From CAWUEX02 sp963921305 (lineage in GTDB: Bacteria; Pseudomonadota; Alphaproteobacteria; Rhodospirillales; Rhodospirillaceae), in NCBI GenBank assembly GCA_963921305.4, contig CAWUEX030000002.1, positions 3,224,001 through 3,288,000 of the forward strand: a stretch of 64,000 bases of DNA, written 5' to 3'. Below the pieces are notes generated by a model that was given only the letters and a program-made list of their open reading frames with translations, did not search any database and was not told where the DNA came from. Position 1 is the stretch's first letter. Each line of letters opens with the position of its first letter. This document shows, in pieces, positions 1 through 7,909 of this stretch. The translations under genes and the position numbers were made by a program.

Positions 1-852
1 GCCGTGGTCACGATCGGTGCCCCGGCGGATGCGGAACACGTCATCCACAACTTCGGCGCCAAGATCGAGGAGATCGAGGACAAGGGCGAGGCTGAGGTGG
101 AACTGGCCGGACGGCCCTTCAAGATCAAGAAGCAGTTTCTTGACGACGTCGCGGATCAGAATGTGCTCGACGCCGTTGCGGGGATGAAGAAAGCGCTGTT
201 GGTGTGTCACGCCCCGCTCGATGAAACCGTGGGCATCGACAACGCGACGAAGATTTTTGTCGCGGCGAAGCATCCCAAGAGCTTCTTGTCGCTGGACAAG
301 GCGGACCACCTGTTGCGCAAGAAAGAGGACGCGATCTATGCCGCAACCTGCATCGCCGCCTGGGCCTCGCGCTACATCGGCGTTGCGCAGGAGGAAGACA
401 CCAAAGGCGACGCTCCTGCTGAGGGCGACGTTGTGGTGGCCGAAGCGGGAACGGGGCAGTTCACGCAAACCGTGCGGGTCGGGCCCCATGTGTTGACCTC
501 CGACGAACCGCCGGGGGTCGGCGGCGACAACCGTGGTCCGACGCCCTACGACTATGTGTTGGCGGGGTTGGGCGCGTGCACGTCCATGACTTTGCGCATG
601 TATGCCAACCGTAAGCGTCTGCCGCTGGAGCATGTGTCCGTGACCCTCACGCACAGCAAAATTCACGCCGAGGACTGTGCCGATTGCGAGACCAAGGAGG
701 GTAAGATCGACGAGATCACCCGGGACATCACGATCGCCGGCGATGACCTGACCGATGAGCAGCGTGACAAACTCCTCGAAATCGCCGACAAGTGCCCGGT
801 ACACAGAACACTCGAGAGCGAAGTGAAGGTGCGCACCAGCCTGGCTGAGTAA
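1..852 (+). CDS. alpha/beta hydrolase-OsmC fusion protein, 5' truncated by window edge
   Basis: The reading frame is open from base 1, so the beginning lies outside the window. Counting from the GTG at base 4, residues 1-125 look like the C-terminal part of an alpha/beta hydrolase: an Asp in CHAPLDETV near residue 73 and a His in ADHLL near residue 101 would be the last two members of a catalytic triad. Residues about 145-280 form an OsmC/Ohr domain with the two expected cysteines, C192 (in GLGACTSM) and C264 (in CPVHRTL). OsmC proteins reduce organic hydroperoxides through this Cys pair. Hydrolase-OsmC fusions are a known architecture of about 400 residues, so roughly 120 N-terminal residues are probably missing. 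Cytoplasmic peroxide defence is the likely role; the substrate of the hydrolase half is unknown. Confidence 0.85.
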   Translation, partial: AVVTIGAPADAEHVIHNFGAKIEEIEDKGEAEVELAGRPFKIKKQFLDDVADQNVLDAVAGMKKALLVCHAPLDETVGIDNATKIFVAAKHPKSFLSLDKADHLLRKKEDAIYAATCIAAWASRYIGVAQEEDTKGDAPAEGDVVVAEAGTGQFTQTVRVGPHVLTSDEPPGVGGDNRGPTPYDYVLAGLGACTSMTLRMYANRKRLPLEHVSVTLTHSKIHAEDCADCETKEGKIDEITRDITIAGDDLTDEQRDKLLEIADKCPVHRTLESEVKVRTSLAE

Positions 853-879
853 GCGCATCGCGCAAAGGAGACGCGGACG

Positions 880-1929
880 ATGGCCAACGCACCGGAGACC
901 AACAAGCAGTGGCTGCTGGCCGAGCGGCCCGTCGACCGCGCTGTACGCGAGAGCGATTTCAAGCTGCACGAGGGGCCCATTCCCGAGCCCGCGGACGGCC
1001 AATTCGTCATCCGGGTGATCTATTCCTCGCTGGCACCGGTGATGCGGTTTTACATGCTCGATGGGGCGGGTATCGAAAAGCCGTTGGAGATCGGCGAGGT
1101 GATGCGCGGCCGCGGCGTCGGGCAGGTGGTGAAGTCGAAGAACCCAGACTACCTGGTCGGTGATATCGTTCACGGCAAGATGGGGTGGCAGCAGTACGCT
1201 GTTGCTGACGGCTCCGATTACTACCTGATGTTCAAGGTGCATCAGCGCGAGGTTCCCGTGTCCACGGCGCTTGGCGTGCTGGGCATGACCGGGTTTACGG
1301 CCTACTTCGGCTTGCTCGACATCGGCAAGCCGAAGGCGGGCGAGATGGTGCTGGTGTCCGGTGCGGCCGGTGGGGTCGGCTCCAGTGTCGGCCAGCTCGC
1401 GAGGATCCGCGGCTGCAAGACTGTGGGCATCGCCGGCTCGGAAGAGAAATGCCGCATGCTGACCGAGCGCCTGGGCTATGACGCGGCGATCAATTACCGC
1501 GAGGGCGACATCGGCGCGCAGATGGACAAACACTGCCCCGATGGCATCGACGTGTTCTTCGACAACGTTGGCGGCGAAATCCTTGATGAAGGCCTGGCGC
1601 GGATCAACAAATACGCCCGGGTGGTGTCCTGCGGCCAGATCAGTCAGTACATTTCCGGCGACGGGGGAGACGGTGGCCCGCGGCCGATCAAGAACGCTTA
1701 CAAGATCGGCCGCCTCAACGCGTTGTTCCAGGGTTTCCTCATCTACGACTATGCGCCGCGCTTCCAAGAGGCGGAACGCGATATGGTGCAGTGGATCCGC
1801 GATGGCCGGCTGACCTACCAGGAAGACGTGCTGGACGGCATTGAGCGCGTGCCCGAGGCGCTGATCCGGCTCTACGAAGGCAAAAATCGCGGCAAGCAAC
1901 TGGTGCGCATAAGCCCTGATCCGTTCTAA
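880..1929 (+). CDS. NADP-dependent oxidoreductase, MDR superfamily (prostaglandin/leukotriene reductase-like)
   Basis: A 349-aa zinc-independent medium-chain dehydrogenase/reductase. The N-terminal half is the GroES-like substrate domain (SSLAPVMRFYML near residue 50). The NADP-binding loop GAAGGVGS is at residues 161-168, followed by AGSEEKC, in which the enzyme senses the cofactor phosphate. No zinc-ligand cysteines or histidines are in the expected places, which fits the quinone-oxidoreductase/PTGR/CurA-like subgroup that reduces alpha,beta-unsaturated ketones or aldehydes. It starts 27 bases after the OsmC fusion gene, with a good ribosome site (AAGGAG) upstream of ATG, so the two genes are probably co-transcribed and may both handle oxidised lipids or reactive carbonyls. 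The exact substrate cannot be read from the sequence. Confidence 0.85.
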   Translation: MANAPETNKQWLLAERPVDRAVRESDFKLHEGPIPEPADGQFVIRVIYSSLAPVMRFYMLDGAGIEKPLEIGEVMRGRGVGQVVKSKNPDYLVGDIVHGKMGWQQYAVADGSDYYLMFKVHQREVPVSTALGVLGMTGFTAYFGLLDIGKPKAGEMVLVSGAAGGVGSSVGQLARIRGCKTVGIAGSEEKCRMLTERLGYDAAINYREGDIGAQMDKHCPDGIDVFFDNVGGEILDEGLARINKYARVVSCGQISQYISGDGGDGGPRPIKNAYKIGRLNALFQGFLIYDYAPRFQEAERDMVQWIRDGRLTYQEDVLDGIERVPEALIRLYEGKNRGKQLVRISPDPF

Positions 1930-1963
1930 GCTCTTCTCTCATGCATGAGGGAGGGCGAGGGAC

Positions 1964-2878
1964 ATGTCAGACGGCACGAAGACCACGATGAGCCGCCGCA
2001 GCGCCGTGGGCGCATTGGCACTGGGTGCGGCAGCCGCACCCCTGGCGGGCACCAGAGAAGCGCAGGCGGCAACACCACTCGATCTCAACACCCCGGCGGG
2101 CAACTTGGAGGGCTACATCAAAGCGCGCGCCGACACGGCGGGCAGCGATGTCATCTTCTGGACGGCGGGGACGATCCACAGTCACATTCCCGACCGTAAG
2201 CCCAGGCTATTGCTGGGCACTCAGGCGCTGACGATCAGCCGGGTGGAGCGCACGGACTACGGCTTCGCCTGGTACAACCGCGAGGCGCTGTACTACACCG
2301 ACCCGGAGACCGGCGCCGTCATTGATGAATGGTACAACCCGTTCATCGAGCGCACCGTGCCAGTGTTTCACCTGCGCAATCCGTATGTGAACTCGCCCTA
2401 CCGGATCGAGGGCGACAACGGCCCGTGGCACTACAACTTTCACTCCAGCGGCGAGGACGTGATCTTCTACCGCGACCTGATGTTCTTCGGCCCGTCGCCG
2501 ATGAACCGCGAGGAATATCCGTTGTATGTCGGCAGTGATTTCTATCAGGGGGCGGGCATCTACAACTTTGCCTGCAAGCGGCCCGACCTGGACAACCCCG
2601 ACCTGACCAGCATCGCCTGTGTGTCGACCTGGACCTCGGTGCGGCCCTGGTTCCCGTGGATGGAGATGGGCCAGTGGGAAGGCGGTATGGTCGCGGCGAC
2701 GCGGGGGCGCAAGCTGATGGGTGGACGCGATGAGCTGCCGGACGACTTCCGCCGTTATCTGGAAGACAACGATCCGGACTACCTGGAAGCGCCGCGCCAG
2801 AGCGTCAACGCCAGCACGACGATGCTCGATGAGTTCAAGGCCTACGTCGATGAGAAGCGGGCAGCCGAGAGGCGCTAG
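1964..2878 (+). CDS. DUF1838 family protein with Tat signal peptide
   Basis: A 304-aa protein. The N-terminus carries a twin-arginine motif (MSRRSAVGAL, near residues 10-19), a hydrophobic Ala/Leu stretch and an AQA cleavage site near residue 36, so export as a folded protein to the periplasm is expected. The rest is rich in Trp, Tyr and Asp, with motifs such as DEWYNPF, HYNFHSSGEDV and WFPWMEMG, which I recognise as the DUF1838 family. No enzymatic activity is established that I can name. It follows the MDR oxidoreductase by 34 bases (AGGGAGGGCGAGGGAC before the ATG), suggesting one transcript with the two genes upstream. Tat export usually implies a bound cofactor or pre-folded state, but no cofactor motif is visible. 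Confidence 0.75.
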   Translation: MSDGTKTTMSRRSAVGALALGAAAAPLAGTREAQAATPLDLNTPAGNLEGYIKARADTAGSDVIFWTAGTIHSHIPDRKPRLLLGTQALTISRVERTDYGFAWYNREALYYTDPETGAVIDEWYNPFIERTVPVFHLRNPYVNSPYRIEGDNGPWHYNFHSSGEDVIFYRDLMFFGPSPMNREEYPLYVGSDFYQGAGIYNFACKRPDLDNPDLTSIACVSTWTSVRPWFPWMEMGQWEGGMVAATRGRKLMGGRDELPDDFRRYLEDNDPDYLEAPRQSVNASTTMLDEFKAYVDEKRAAERR

Positions 2879-2915
2879 CACCGCGCGAAAATTGCTTTTG
2901 GCGAAAAATCGAGGA

Positions 2916-3011
2916 ACGAGCCCATGCACGCCACGGGTTTGTGCGGGGCAGGTCTGAATTCATCAATGAATTCAATTCCTTATTTTCGAGTCAAACGAGC
3001 CCATGCACGCC
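2916..3011. repeat. pair of 17-bp direct repeats flanking a near-perfect palindrome
   Basis: The 17-mer ACGAGCCCATGCACGCC occurs at 2916-2932 and again at 2995-3011, 79 bases apart. Between them, 2955-2974 is an inverted repeat (TGAATTCAT, 2-base centre, ATGAATTCA). The stretch 2879-3079 between the DUF1838 gene and the convergent CopD-like gene has no credible gene. It could hold terminators or a small excision scar; no T-tract follows the palindrome. Confidence 0.5.
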
Positions 3012-3079
3012 CTTGGAACGCCCGGCGCACGCCAAAAACGGCAGTTTTTCGTTCCACTTGTCCGGACGTATTAGGTGGT

Positions 3080-3538
3080 CTAACCCGCCGCGCCGAAGGC
3101 GGCGACCAGGACCGTGATCAGGCCCAGCGCCAGATTGGTGGCGACGATCTTGCGGATGGTGTCGATCAGGCGTCCGGCGGTGTCGAAGTCCCGGGCATCG
3201 GCGGCATCGCGAAAGCGGCGGAAGGGGCCGTGATTGAGCCAGAAGAATAAGCCGGTCATGATCAACGCGGTGGTGAACATGGTGTCGACGTGCATGCCCG
3301 CCGCGCCGAAACCTGAGAGCACAAAAAACATCATGTAAATGCCCGTCGCCCAGATCACGATGACCATAATCGCGACCCAGCGCAGGAAGCGCTGCAGGGT
3401 GCGCCGCCAGAGGGCGAGGGCGTCTTCCTTGGGCACTCCGGCCATGGAGGGGCGCAGGGCCATGTAGGCGAAGAACATGCCGCCCACCCAGATCACGGCG
3501 GCGAGGGTGTGTAGAGCGTTCGACAAATTCCAGAGCAC
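3080..3538 (-). CDS. CopD-like integral membrane protein
   Basis: A 152-aa protein with four predicted membrane segments (about residues 5-28, 50-72, 80-100 and 130-150). The opening, with His in ALHTLAAVIWVGGMFFAY, is characteristic of the CopD/YebZ-like domain, in which this histidine is conserved and may bind copper or haem. The start is GTG at 3538, chosen because GGAGG lies five bases upstream on the coding strand. It converges with the DUF1838 gene and lies in the same direction as, but 75 bases beyond, the sigma factor operon. A role in copper handling or as a small membrane redox subunit is inferred from the family only. Confidence 0.7.
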   Translation of the reverse strand: MLWNLSNALHTLAAVIWVGGMFFAYMALRPSMAGVPKEDALALWRRTLQRFLRWVAIMVIVIWATGIYMMFFVLSGFGAAGMHVDTMFTTALIMTGLFFWLNHGPFRRFRDAADARDFDTAGRLIDTIRKIVATNLALGLITVLVAAFGAAG

Positions 3539-3613
3539 GGCGGCCTCCAGGGTTCCCAGGACAGAGGCCTTGTTCTAGGCGCGGCGCAGGATCAGGGCAA
3601 GCTGTGTTGGTGG

Positions 3614-3922
3614 TTAGCCTGCCACGATCAGCATGGCGAGCAGAGCCCCGGCGAACAGCACCAGCGCCAGGGCGGAGGTCAGCATCCTTAGCCAGGTGGC
3701 CACGGCGGCGTCATTCCAACGCGGATTGTCGAAGATATCTGATACCAGCCGCCAGGCCGGCGCCGAGCTACGCACAAAGTGACGGGCGATGGCGGCGCCG
3801 ATGCCCCGGCGGTGAACATGGTCATAGGCATCGAGCGCACGCGCCTGTGCGGCCCGGCGCCGGAGGGGATCCGGCAGGGGAATGTCTTGTTCAAGAAGGA
3901 AGTCGAGATCGGCGTCACGCAT
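3614..3922 (-). CDS. small membrane protein encoded with the ECF sigma factor (possible anti-sigma partner)
   Basis: A 102-aa protein starting at ATG 3922, which overlaps the end of the sigma factor gene by eight bases (ATGCGTGA arrangement), so translation is likely coupled. An open frame continues upstream, but this start gives the overlap and drops a Pro/Ser-rich segment that is only the shadow of the sigma gene. Residues 1-75 are soluble and charged (DLDFLLEQDIPLPDPLRRR); residues about 78-100 form one hydrophobic membrane helix, with almost nothing after it. Anti-sigma factors are often small, single-span proteins encoded directly after their sigma factor, so this is a candidate. No zinc-binding anti-sigma motif (HxxxCxxC) is present, so that assignment is inference only. 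Confidence 0.6.
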   Translation of the reverse strand: MRDADLDFLLEQDIPLPDPLRRRAAQARALDAYDHVHRRGIGAAIARHFVRSSAPAWRLVSDIFDNPRWNDAAVATWLRMLTSALALVLFAGALLAMLIVAG

Positions 3923-4487
3923 GGCGGGCGCCTCCGGTGTTCGGGAAAGATTCTGCGAGCAGCTTGCGGGCTTCGTGAATGCGCCAGGACACGGTGGTCT
4001 CGGCGCAGCCAAGTTCCTCGGCAGCCTCGCGGTGGTTTAGGCCATCGCGGAACACCAGCAGCACCGCGGCTTTGAGTTTGTCGGGCAGGGCTTCGACGGC
4101 GGCGAGCCCTTCGCGGGCTGCGACTTGCCGCTCTGGCGTGGGACCGGGGGCTTTGAACTCCTGGTGCTCGGGCAGGGCCTGCTCGCGGCGGCGTTGGGTC
4201 TTGCGCAGCCAGTCCGTCGCCGTGTTGGCGGTGAGACGGTAAAGCCAGGTCGAGAACTTTGACTCAAAGCGGAAGCTGGAGAGCTTGGACGCCAGCTTGA
4301 CGCATGTGTCCTGGGCGACGTCTGCGGCGTCCTCGGCATTGCGCAGGTGGTGATAGGCGATGCGGTAGATCAGGTCGTAGTGGCGGTCGATCAGATTGGC
4401 AAAGGCGCGGCGGTCACCGCTTTGGGCAGCCGCGATGAGAGTGGTGTCCTCTTGTGGGGCGGGTGTGGTTTCAGTCCCCGATGCCAA
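3915..4487 (-). CDS. RNA polymerase sigma factor, ECF subfamily
   Basis: A 190-aa protein with the two sigma-70 regions of ECF factors. Region 2 covers about residues 25-100 (RHYDLIYRIAYHHLRNAEDA, then VAQDTCVK and FSTWLYRLTAN). Region 4, near residues 125-180, ends in a helix-turn-helix (HREAAEELGCAETTVSWRIHEAR). The start is taken as TTG at 4487 because AAGGGAGG lies five bases upstream on the coding strand; no ATG has comparable support. It is co-encoded with a small membrane protein. Upstream, between this gene and dadA (4488-4648), is an AT-rich stretch that probably holds the promoter. ECF factors respond to envelope or oxidative stress; the signal here is unknown. Confidence 0.9.
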   Translation of the reverse strand: MASGTETTPAPQEDTTLIAAAQSGDRRAFANLIDRHYDLIYRIAYHHLRNAEDAADVAQDTCVKLASKLSSFRFESKFSTWLYRLTANTATDWLRKTQRRREQALPEHQEFKAPGPTPERQVAAREGLAAVEALPDKLKAAVLLVFRDGLNHREAAEELGCAETTVSWRIHEARKLLAESFPNTGGARHA

Positions 4488-4574
4488 GCAAGCCTCCCTT
4501 CGTGCGTATTGGTCTGACTTATGACGCCAGTGTGAGGATCATCCTTGGCTGACTTTGTGGCAATTTTCCGGCCG

Positions 4575-4640
4575 CCGAGCAATCTCAGTTTAGAACCTAT
4601 AATATTTATATATAACAATATCTTATATCATATTTCTTAC
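4575..4640 (-). promoter_or_regulatory. AT-rich promoter-like tract upstream of the ECF sigma factor gene
   Basis: Bases from about 4588 to 4640 are almost entirely A and T (for example TATAATATTTATATATAAC) in an otherwise GC-rich region. It lies 90-150 bases upstream of the sigma factor start and just past the end of dadA. It can supply a -10 element and an UP-like element for the sigma operon. The exact start point cannot be assigned. Confidence 0.35.
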
Positions 4641-4648
4641 TGTTTACT

Positions 4649-5908
4649 TTATTGTGGAAACCGATGAAGCGCATAGCGGCTCATGTCGATTTCGGGAGTG
4701 CGGCCGGACATCAGGTCGGCGACGGCCTGGGCGGAACCGCAGGCCATGGTCCAGCCCAAGGTGCCGTGACCGGTGTTCAGGAACAGATTACCGTAGGGTG
4801 TTGGCCCGAGGATCGGCACGGAATCCGGCGTGGCCGGGCGCAGCCCGCACCAGGGTTCGATGCGATCGAAGTCTGCGGCTTTGGGGAACAAAGCGCGGGT
4901 ATCGGCGATGATCGGCGCCAACCGCTCCTCATCTAAAGACATGTCCCAGCCGGCAAGTTCCGCCGTGCCCGCGGCGCGCAGTTTATCGCCCAGCCGGGTG
5001 ATGACGACGAACCGGCTCTCATCGGTGATGCTGCGCGATGGCGCGTCGCTGACAGAGGTAATTGGGGTGGTGAGGGAATAGCCTTTGGCTGGATAGATCG
5101 GCACATCCAGGCCGAGGGGCCTCAGCAGGCGTGGCGTAAATGACCCCAGCGCCACCACATAGGCATCGGCGGTCAACGTGCCCTGATCGGTCGCCACACC
5201 AGTGATCTCGCCATTTCGAGCGGTGAGGGCGCGGATGCCGGTGCCGTACCGGAACGTCACGTTCTCATCCGCCACAGCTTTGGCCAGGGCTTCGGAGAAC
5301 AGGCGTGCGTCGCCGGTTTCATCATCCGGGCTGAGCACGCCACCGAGCAGAGTTTCTGTGGCGCTGCGCAGCGCCGGCTCCTCGGCCAGAAGGGCTTCGC
5401 GGTCAAGCAAGGTCTGCGGCAGGCCCATGTCGATCAGCCGTCGTGCCATGTCTTGGCCTGTGGTCAGGCTCGCCTGGTCGCGGTAGACGTAGACAATCCC
5501 GCCCGTGGTGCTGTCGTAGCGTAGACCATAGCGCTGGCGCAGGGCCTGCAGGCGTTCGCGGCTGTACAGAGCCAGCTTGAGGGCTTTGTCGAAGTTCTCG
5601 GCATTACGCCCCGCCGTGCAGTTGGCGAGAAAACGCAAGCCCCAGCGCCACAAGGCTGGATCCCAACGTAGCGGCTTGAACAGCAACGGGGCGTCGGCCT
5701 GGAACATCCACTTGAACGCCTGGAACGGCATATGCGGCGCCGCCCAGGGACTGGTATGGGTGGCAGAAATCTGACCGCCGTTGGCGAAGCTGGTTTCTTG
5801 GGCGGGAGCGTCTCGCCGGTCAAGCACGACGACCTCGTGTCCCGACGCAGCCAAGGCCTGCGCCGTCGTGACGCCGATCACGCCGGCCCCGAGAACGGCA
5901 ACTTTCAT
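4649..5908 (-). CDS. dadA: D-amino acid dehydrogenase, FAD-dependent
   Basis: A 419-aa DAO-type flavoenzyme that oxidises D-amino acids to 2-oxo acids and ammonia, passing electrons to the respiratory chain at the inner membrane. The start at ATG 5908 puts the dinucleotide-binding motif GAGVIG at residues 7-12, directly after MKVAVL; a longer open frame upstream would add 42 poorly conserved residues. Other family features are TSFANGGQIS near residue 41, a central GVLSPDDETGDA segment, and the C-terminal flavin motif GHGTLGWTMACGS. Length matches DadA (about 415-435). It diverges from the NAD(P)HX repair gene across a 149-base promoter region. No alanine racemase gene is adjacent, unlike many dad loci. 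Confidence 0.88.
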   Translation of the reverse strand: MKVAVLGAGVIGVTTAQALAASGHEVVVLDRRDAPAQETSFANGGQISATHTSPWAAPHMPFQAFKWMFQADAPLLFKPLRWDPALWRWGLRFLANCTAGRNAENFDKALKLALYSRERLQALRQRYGLRYDSTTGGIVYVYRDQASLTTGQDMARRLIDMGLPQTLLDREALLAEEPALRSATETLLGGVLSPDDETGDARLFSEALAKAVADENVTFRYGTGIRALTARNGEITGVATDQGTLTADAYVVALGSFTPRLLRPLGLDVPIYPAKGYSLTTPITSVSDAPSRSITDESRFVVITRLGDKLRAAGTAELAGWDMSLDEERLAPIIADTRALFPKAADFDRIEPWCGLRPATPDSVPILGPTPYGNLFLNTGHGTLGWTMACGSAQAVADLMSGRTPEIDMSRYALHRFPQ

Positions 5909-6057
5909 CGGTTTTCCGGGGCGCTGGCCAGGGCGTTGGCCGGGAACATTGAGAGACGTATCATGGCGGCTGTATAGCCGAACTGGGGTCCGGCCCCAAG
6001 GCTTGTGCGGGGTGCAGTTAGACGCGCACCTCAATATTAATAGCAGACTATTTTAAA

Positions 6058-7575
6058 ATGCCAGATCGTGTGTCTCAAACCGCCGCTGTCCTGACCGTCG
6101 AGCAGATGTACGCCGCCGACCAGGCCGCGGTGGCCGCAGGTGTGCCATCGCTTACCCTGATGGAAGCGGCGGGCACGCATCTCGCCCGGGCGATCCGCGC
6201 GCACTTCGTCAAGGGCCGGGTGGCGGTGCTGTGCGGTCCGGGCAATAACGGCGGCGACGGCTTTGTCGCCGCGCGGCTGCTGCGCCACGCGAGCTGGACC
6301 GTGCGTTTGGGTCTGCTCGGTGACGTTGAAAGCTTGAAAGGCGATGCTGCTGCCAACGCAGAGCGTTGGGCGGCATGCGGCGGTAAGACCGAGGTTCTGA
6401 GCCCTGGTCTTGTCGACTGGGCCGAACTGGCCGTCGATGCGGTGTTTGGTGCCGGGCTATCCCGGCCCTTGGACGGCGTGGTTCGGGAAGTGGTTGCTGC
6501 CGTCAACGCGGCGGCGCTGCCTTGTGTGGCTGTGGACGTTCCGAGCGGCGTATCGGGTGACACGGGCGCCATCGTCGGCAGTGCAGGCCAGGGCGGGATC
6601 GCGATCGATGCCGATGTGACGGTCACGTTCTTCTGCCGCAAGCCCGGGCACCTGCTGCTGCCCGGGCGTGAAATGTGCGGTGAGGTGGAGGTCTGTGACA
6701 TTGGCATTCCCGCCAGCGTCTTGAGCGATATCGGCCCCAAGATCGAGGTCAACCGGCCGCACGGCGATGGCGGTAATTGGAGCATCCCGCCGCCCAACAG
6801 TCAGGATCACAAGTACAGCCGTGGCCATGCGGTGGTGTTTGGCAGCGAGCGGATGAGTGGTGCGGCACGGCTGGCGGCTGCAGCCGCCCGGCGGGTCGGC
6901 GCGGGGTTGGTCACCGTGGCCGCGCCCAAGGCTGCACGGCCGATCTACTTGGCTGATGCGCCTGGATTGATGTTTCACGTCACTGACGAGGACGGCGCCG
7001 CTGACGTCTTGTTTGACCCCCGCCGCAATGCCGTCGCTATCGGGCCGGGATATGGGGTCGGCCAGAAGACACGGGAACAGGTGCTGGAGGTGCTCAAGGC
7101 AGGGCGTGCGACCGTGCTCGACGCCGATGCGCTGACCAGTTTCAAGGGCGACGCGGCAACCTTGTTCAAGGCCATCAAAGCCTGTACCGGCGGGGTGGTG
7201 ATGACGCCCCACATCGGCGAGTTCGAGCGCCTGTTCGGAGACGGAGATGGGGCGGACCGGCTGACGCGCGCCTTGGAGGCAGCCACAGACACAGGCGCCG
7301 TCATCGTGCTCAAGGGCAGTGACACCGTCATTGCCTCGCCGGATGGCGTGGCGTCGATTTCCGACAATGCGCCGCCGGGACTGGCCACGGCGGGCTCCGG
7401 TGACGTCTTGACTGGGCTGATCACGGGCCTGCTGGCCCAAGGGTTGAGCCCGTGGGATGCCGCCCGGGCCGGGGTCTGGGTCCATGGCGCCGCCGCCGGG
7501 GATGGCATTGGTCTGATCGCTGAGGACTTGGTCGCCGCCATCCCCCAGGTTCTGCGCGGTCTTTGGGTGGACTGA
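6058..7575 (+). CDS. nnr: bifunctional NAD(P)HX epimerase / ADP-dependent NAD(P)HX dehydratase
   Basis: A 505-aa metabolite-repair enzyme. Residues about 10-215 are the YjeF_N epimerase, with GPGNNGGDGFVAARLL as the signature at about 60-75. Residues about 235-500 are the ribokinase-like dehydratase, with the family signature GSGDVLTGLITGLLAQG near residue 450. Together they convert damaged R/S-NAD(P)HX hydrates back to NAD(P)H. The length fits the fused form. The ATG at 6058 has no Shine-Dalgarno sequence; the bases before it (TATTAATAGCAGACTATTTTAAA) are AT-rich and could be a promoter producing a leaderless or nearly leaderless transcript. It is divergent from dadA. Confidence 0.93.
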   Translation: MPDRVSQTAAVLTVEQMYAADQAAVAAGVPSLTLMEAAGTHLARAIRAHFVKGRVAVLCGPGNNGGDGFVAARLLRHASWTVRLGLLGDVESLKGDAAANAERWAACGGKTEVLSPGLVDWAELAVDAVFGAGLSRPLDGVVREVVAAVNAAALPCVAVDVPSGVSGDTGAIVGSAGQGGIAIDADVTVTFFCRKPGHLLLPGREMCGEVEVCDIGIPASVLSDIGPKIEVNRPHGDGGNWSIPPPNSQDHKYSRGHAVVFGSERMSGAARLAAAAARRVGAGLVTVAAPKAARPIYLADAPGLMFHVTDEDGAADVLFDPRRNAVAIGPGYGVGQKTREQVLEVLKAGRATVLDADALTSFKGDAATLFKAIKACTGGVVMTPHIGEFERLFGDGDGADRLTRALEAATDTGAVIVLKGSDTVIASPDGVASISDNAPPGLATAGSGDVLTGLITGLLAQGLSPWDAARAGVWVHGAAAGDGIGLIAEDLVAAIPQVLRGLWVD

Positions 7576-7703
7576 CCGGACCCATGCGCATGGTGCGGCA
7601 AGGGTGAAATAATCCCAGAAATCCTGCGCTTTCCTGTTGCCTATTGGCCGCCATCCCATTAAACGAAAGCCGCGTTAGGCAAGGCCGCCGTATCAGCCGG
7701 TGG

Positions 7704-7790
7704 GCGGGTGTGGCGGAATTGGTAGACGCGCCAGGTTTAGGTCCTGGTGGCTGCAAAGCCGTGGGGGTTCAAGTCCCTTCACCCGCACCA
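7704..7790 (+). tRNA. tRNA-Leu (anticodon TAG)
   Basis: An 87-base cloverleaf. The acceptor arm GCGGGTG (7704-7710) pairs with CACCCGC (7780-7786), followed by A and an encoded CCA. The anticodon stem CCAGG/CCTGG encloses the loop TTTAGGT with anticodon TAG at 7738-7740. The T arm contains GGTTCAAGTCC, and there is a long variable arm, as expected for a class II tRNA such as Leu. It lies between the NAD(P)HX repair gene and tig. Confidence 0.97.
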
Positions 7791-7909
7791 TTCCGGTTGA
7801 GGTCGTTTGTGGTCCGCACGCAGGTGCGGCGGCAGCCGGATGAGCCAGCGGGCAGAACGTTGTCGGAGAAACAGAAGCGCTGAAACGGCGCTCACCTGAG
7901 GGTGCAAAG

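Noticed and set aside
7814..7829. Terminator hairpin CCGCAC-GCAG-GTGCGG after tRNA-Leu
   Set aside because: No T-tract follows, and it could equally be part of the tig leader.
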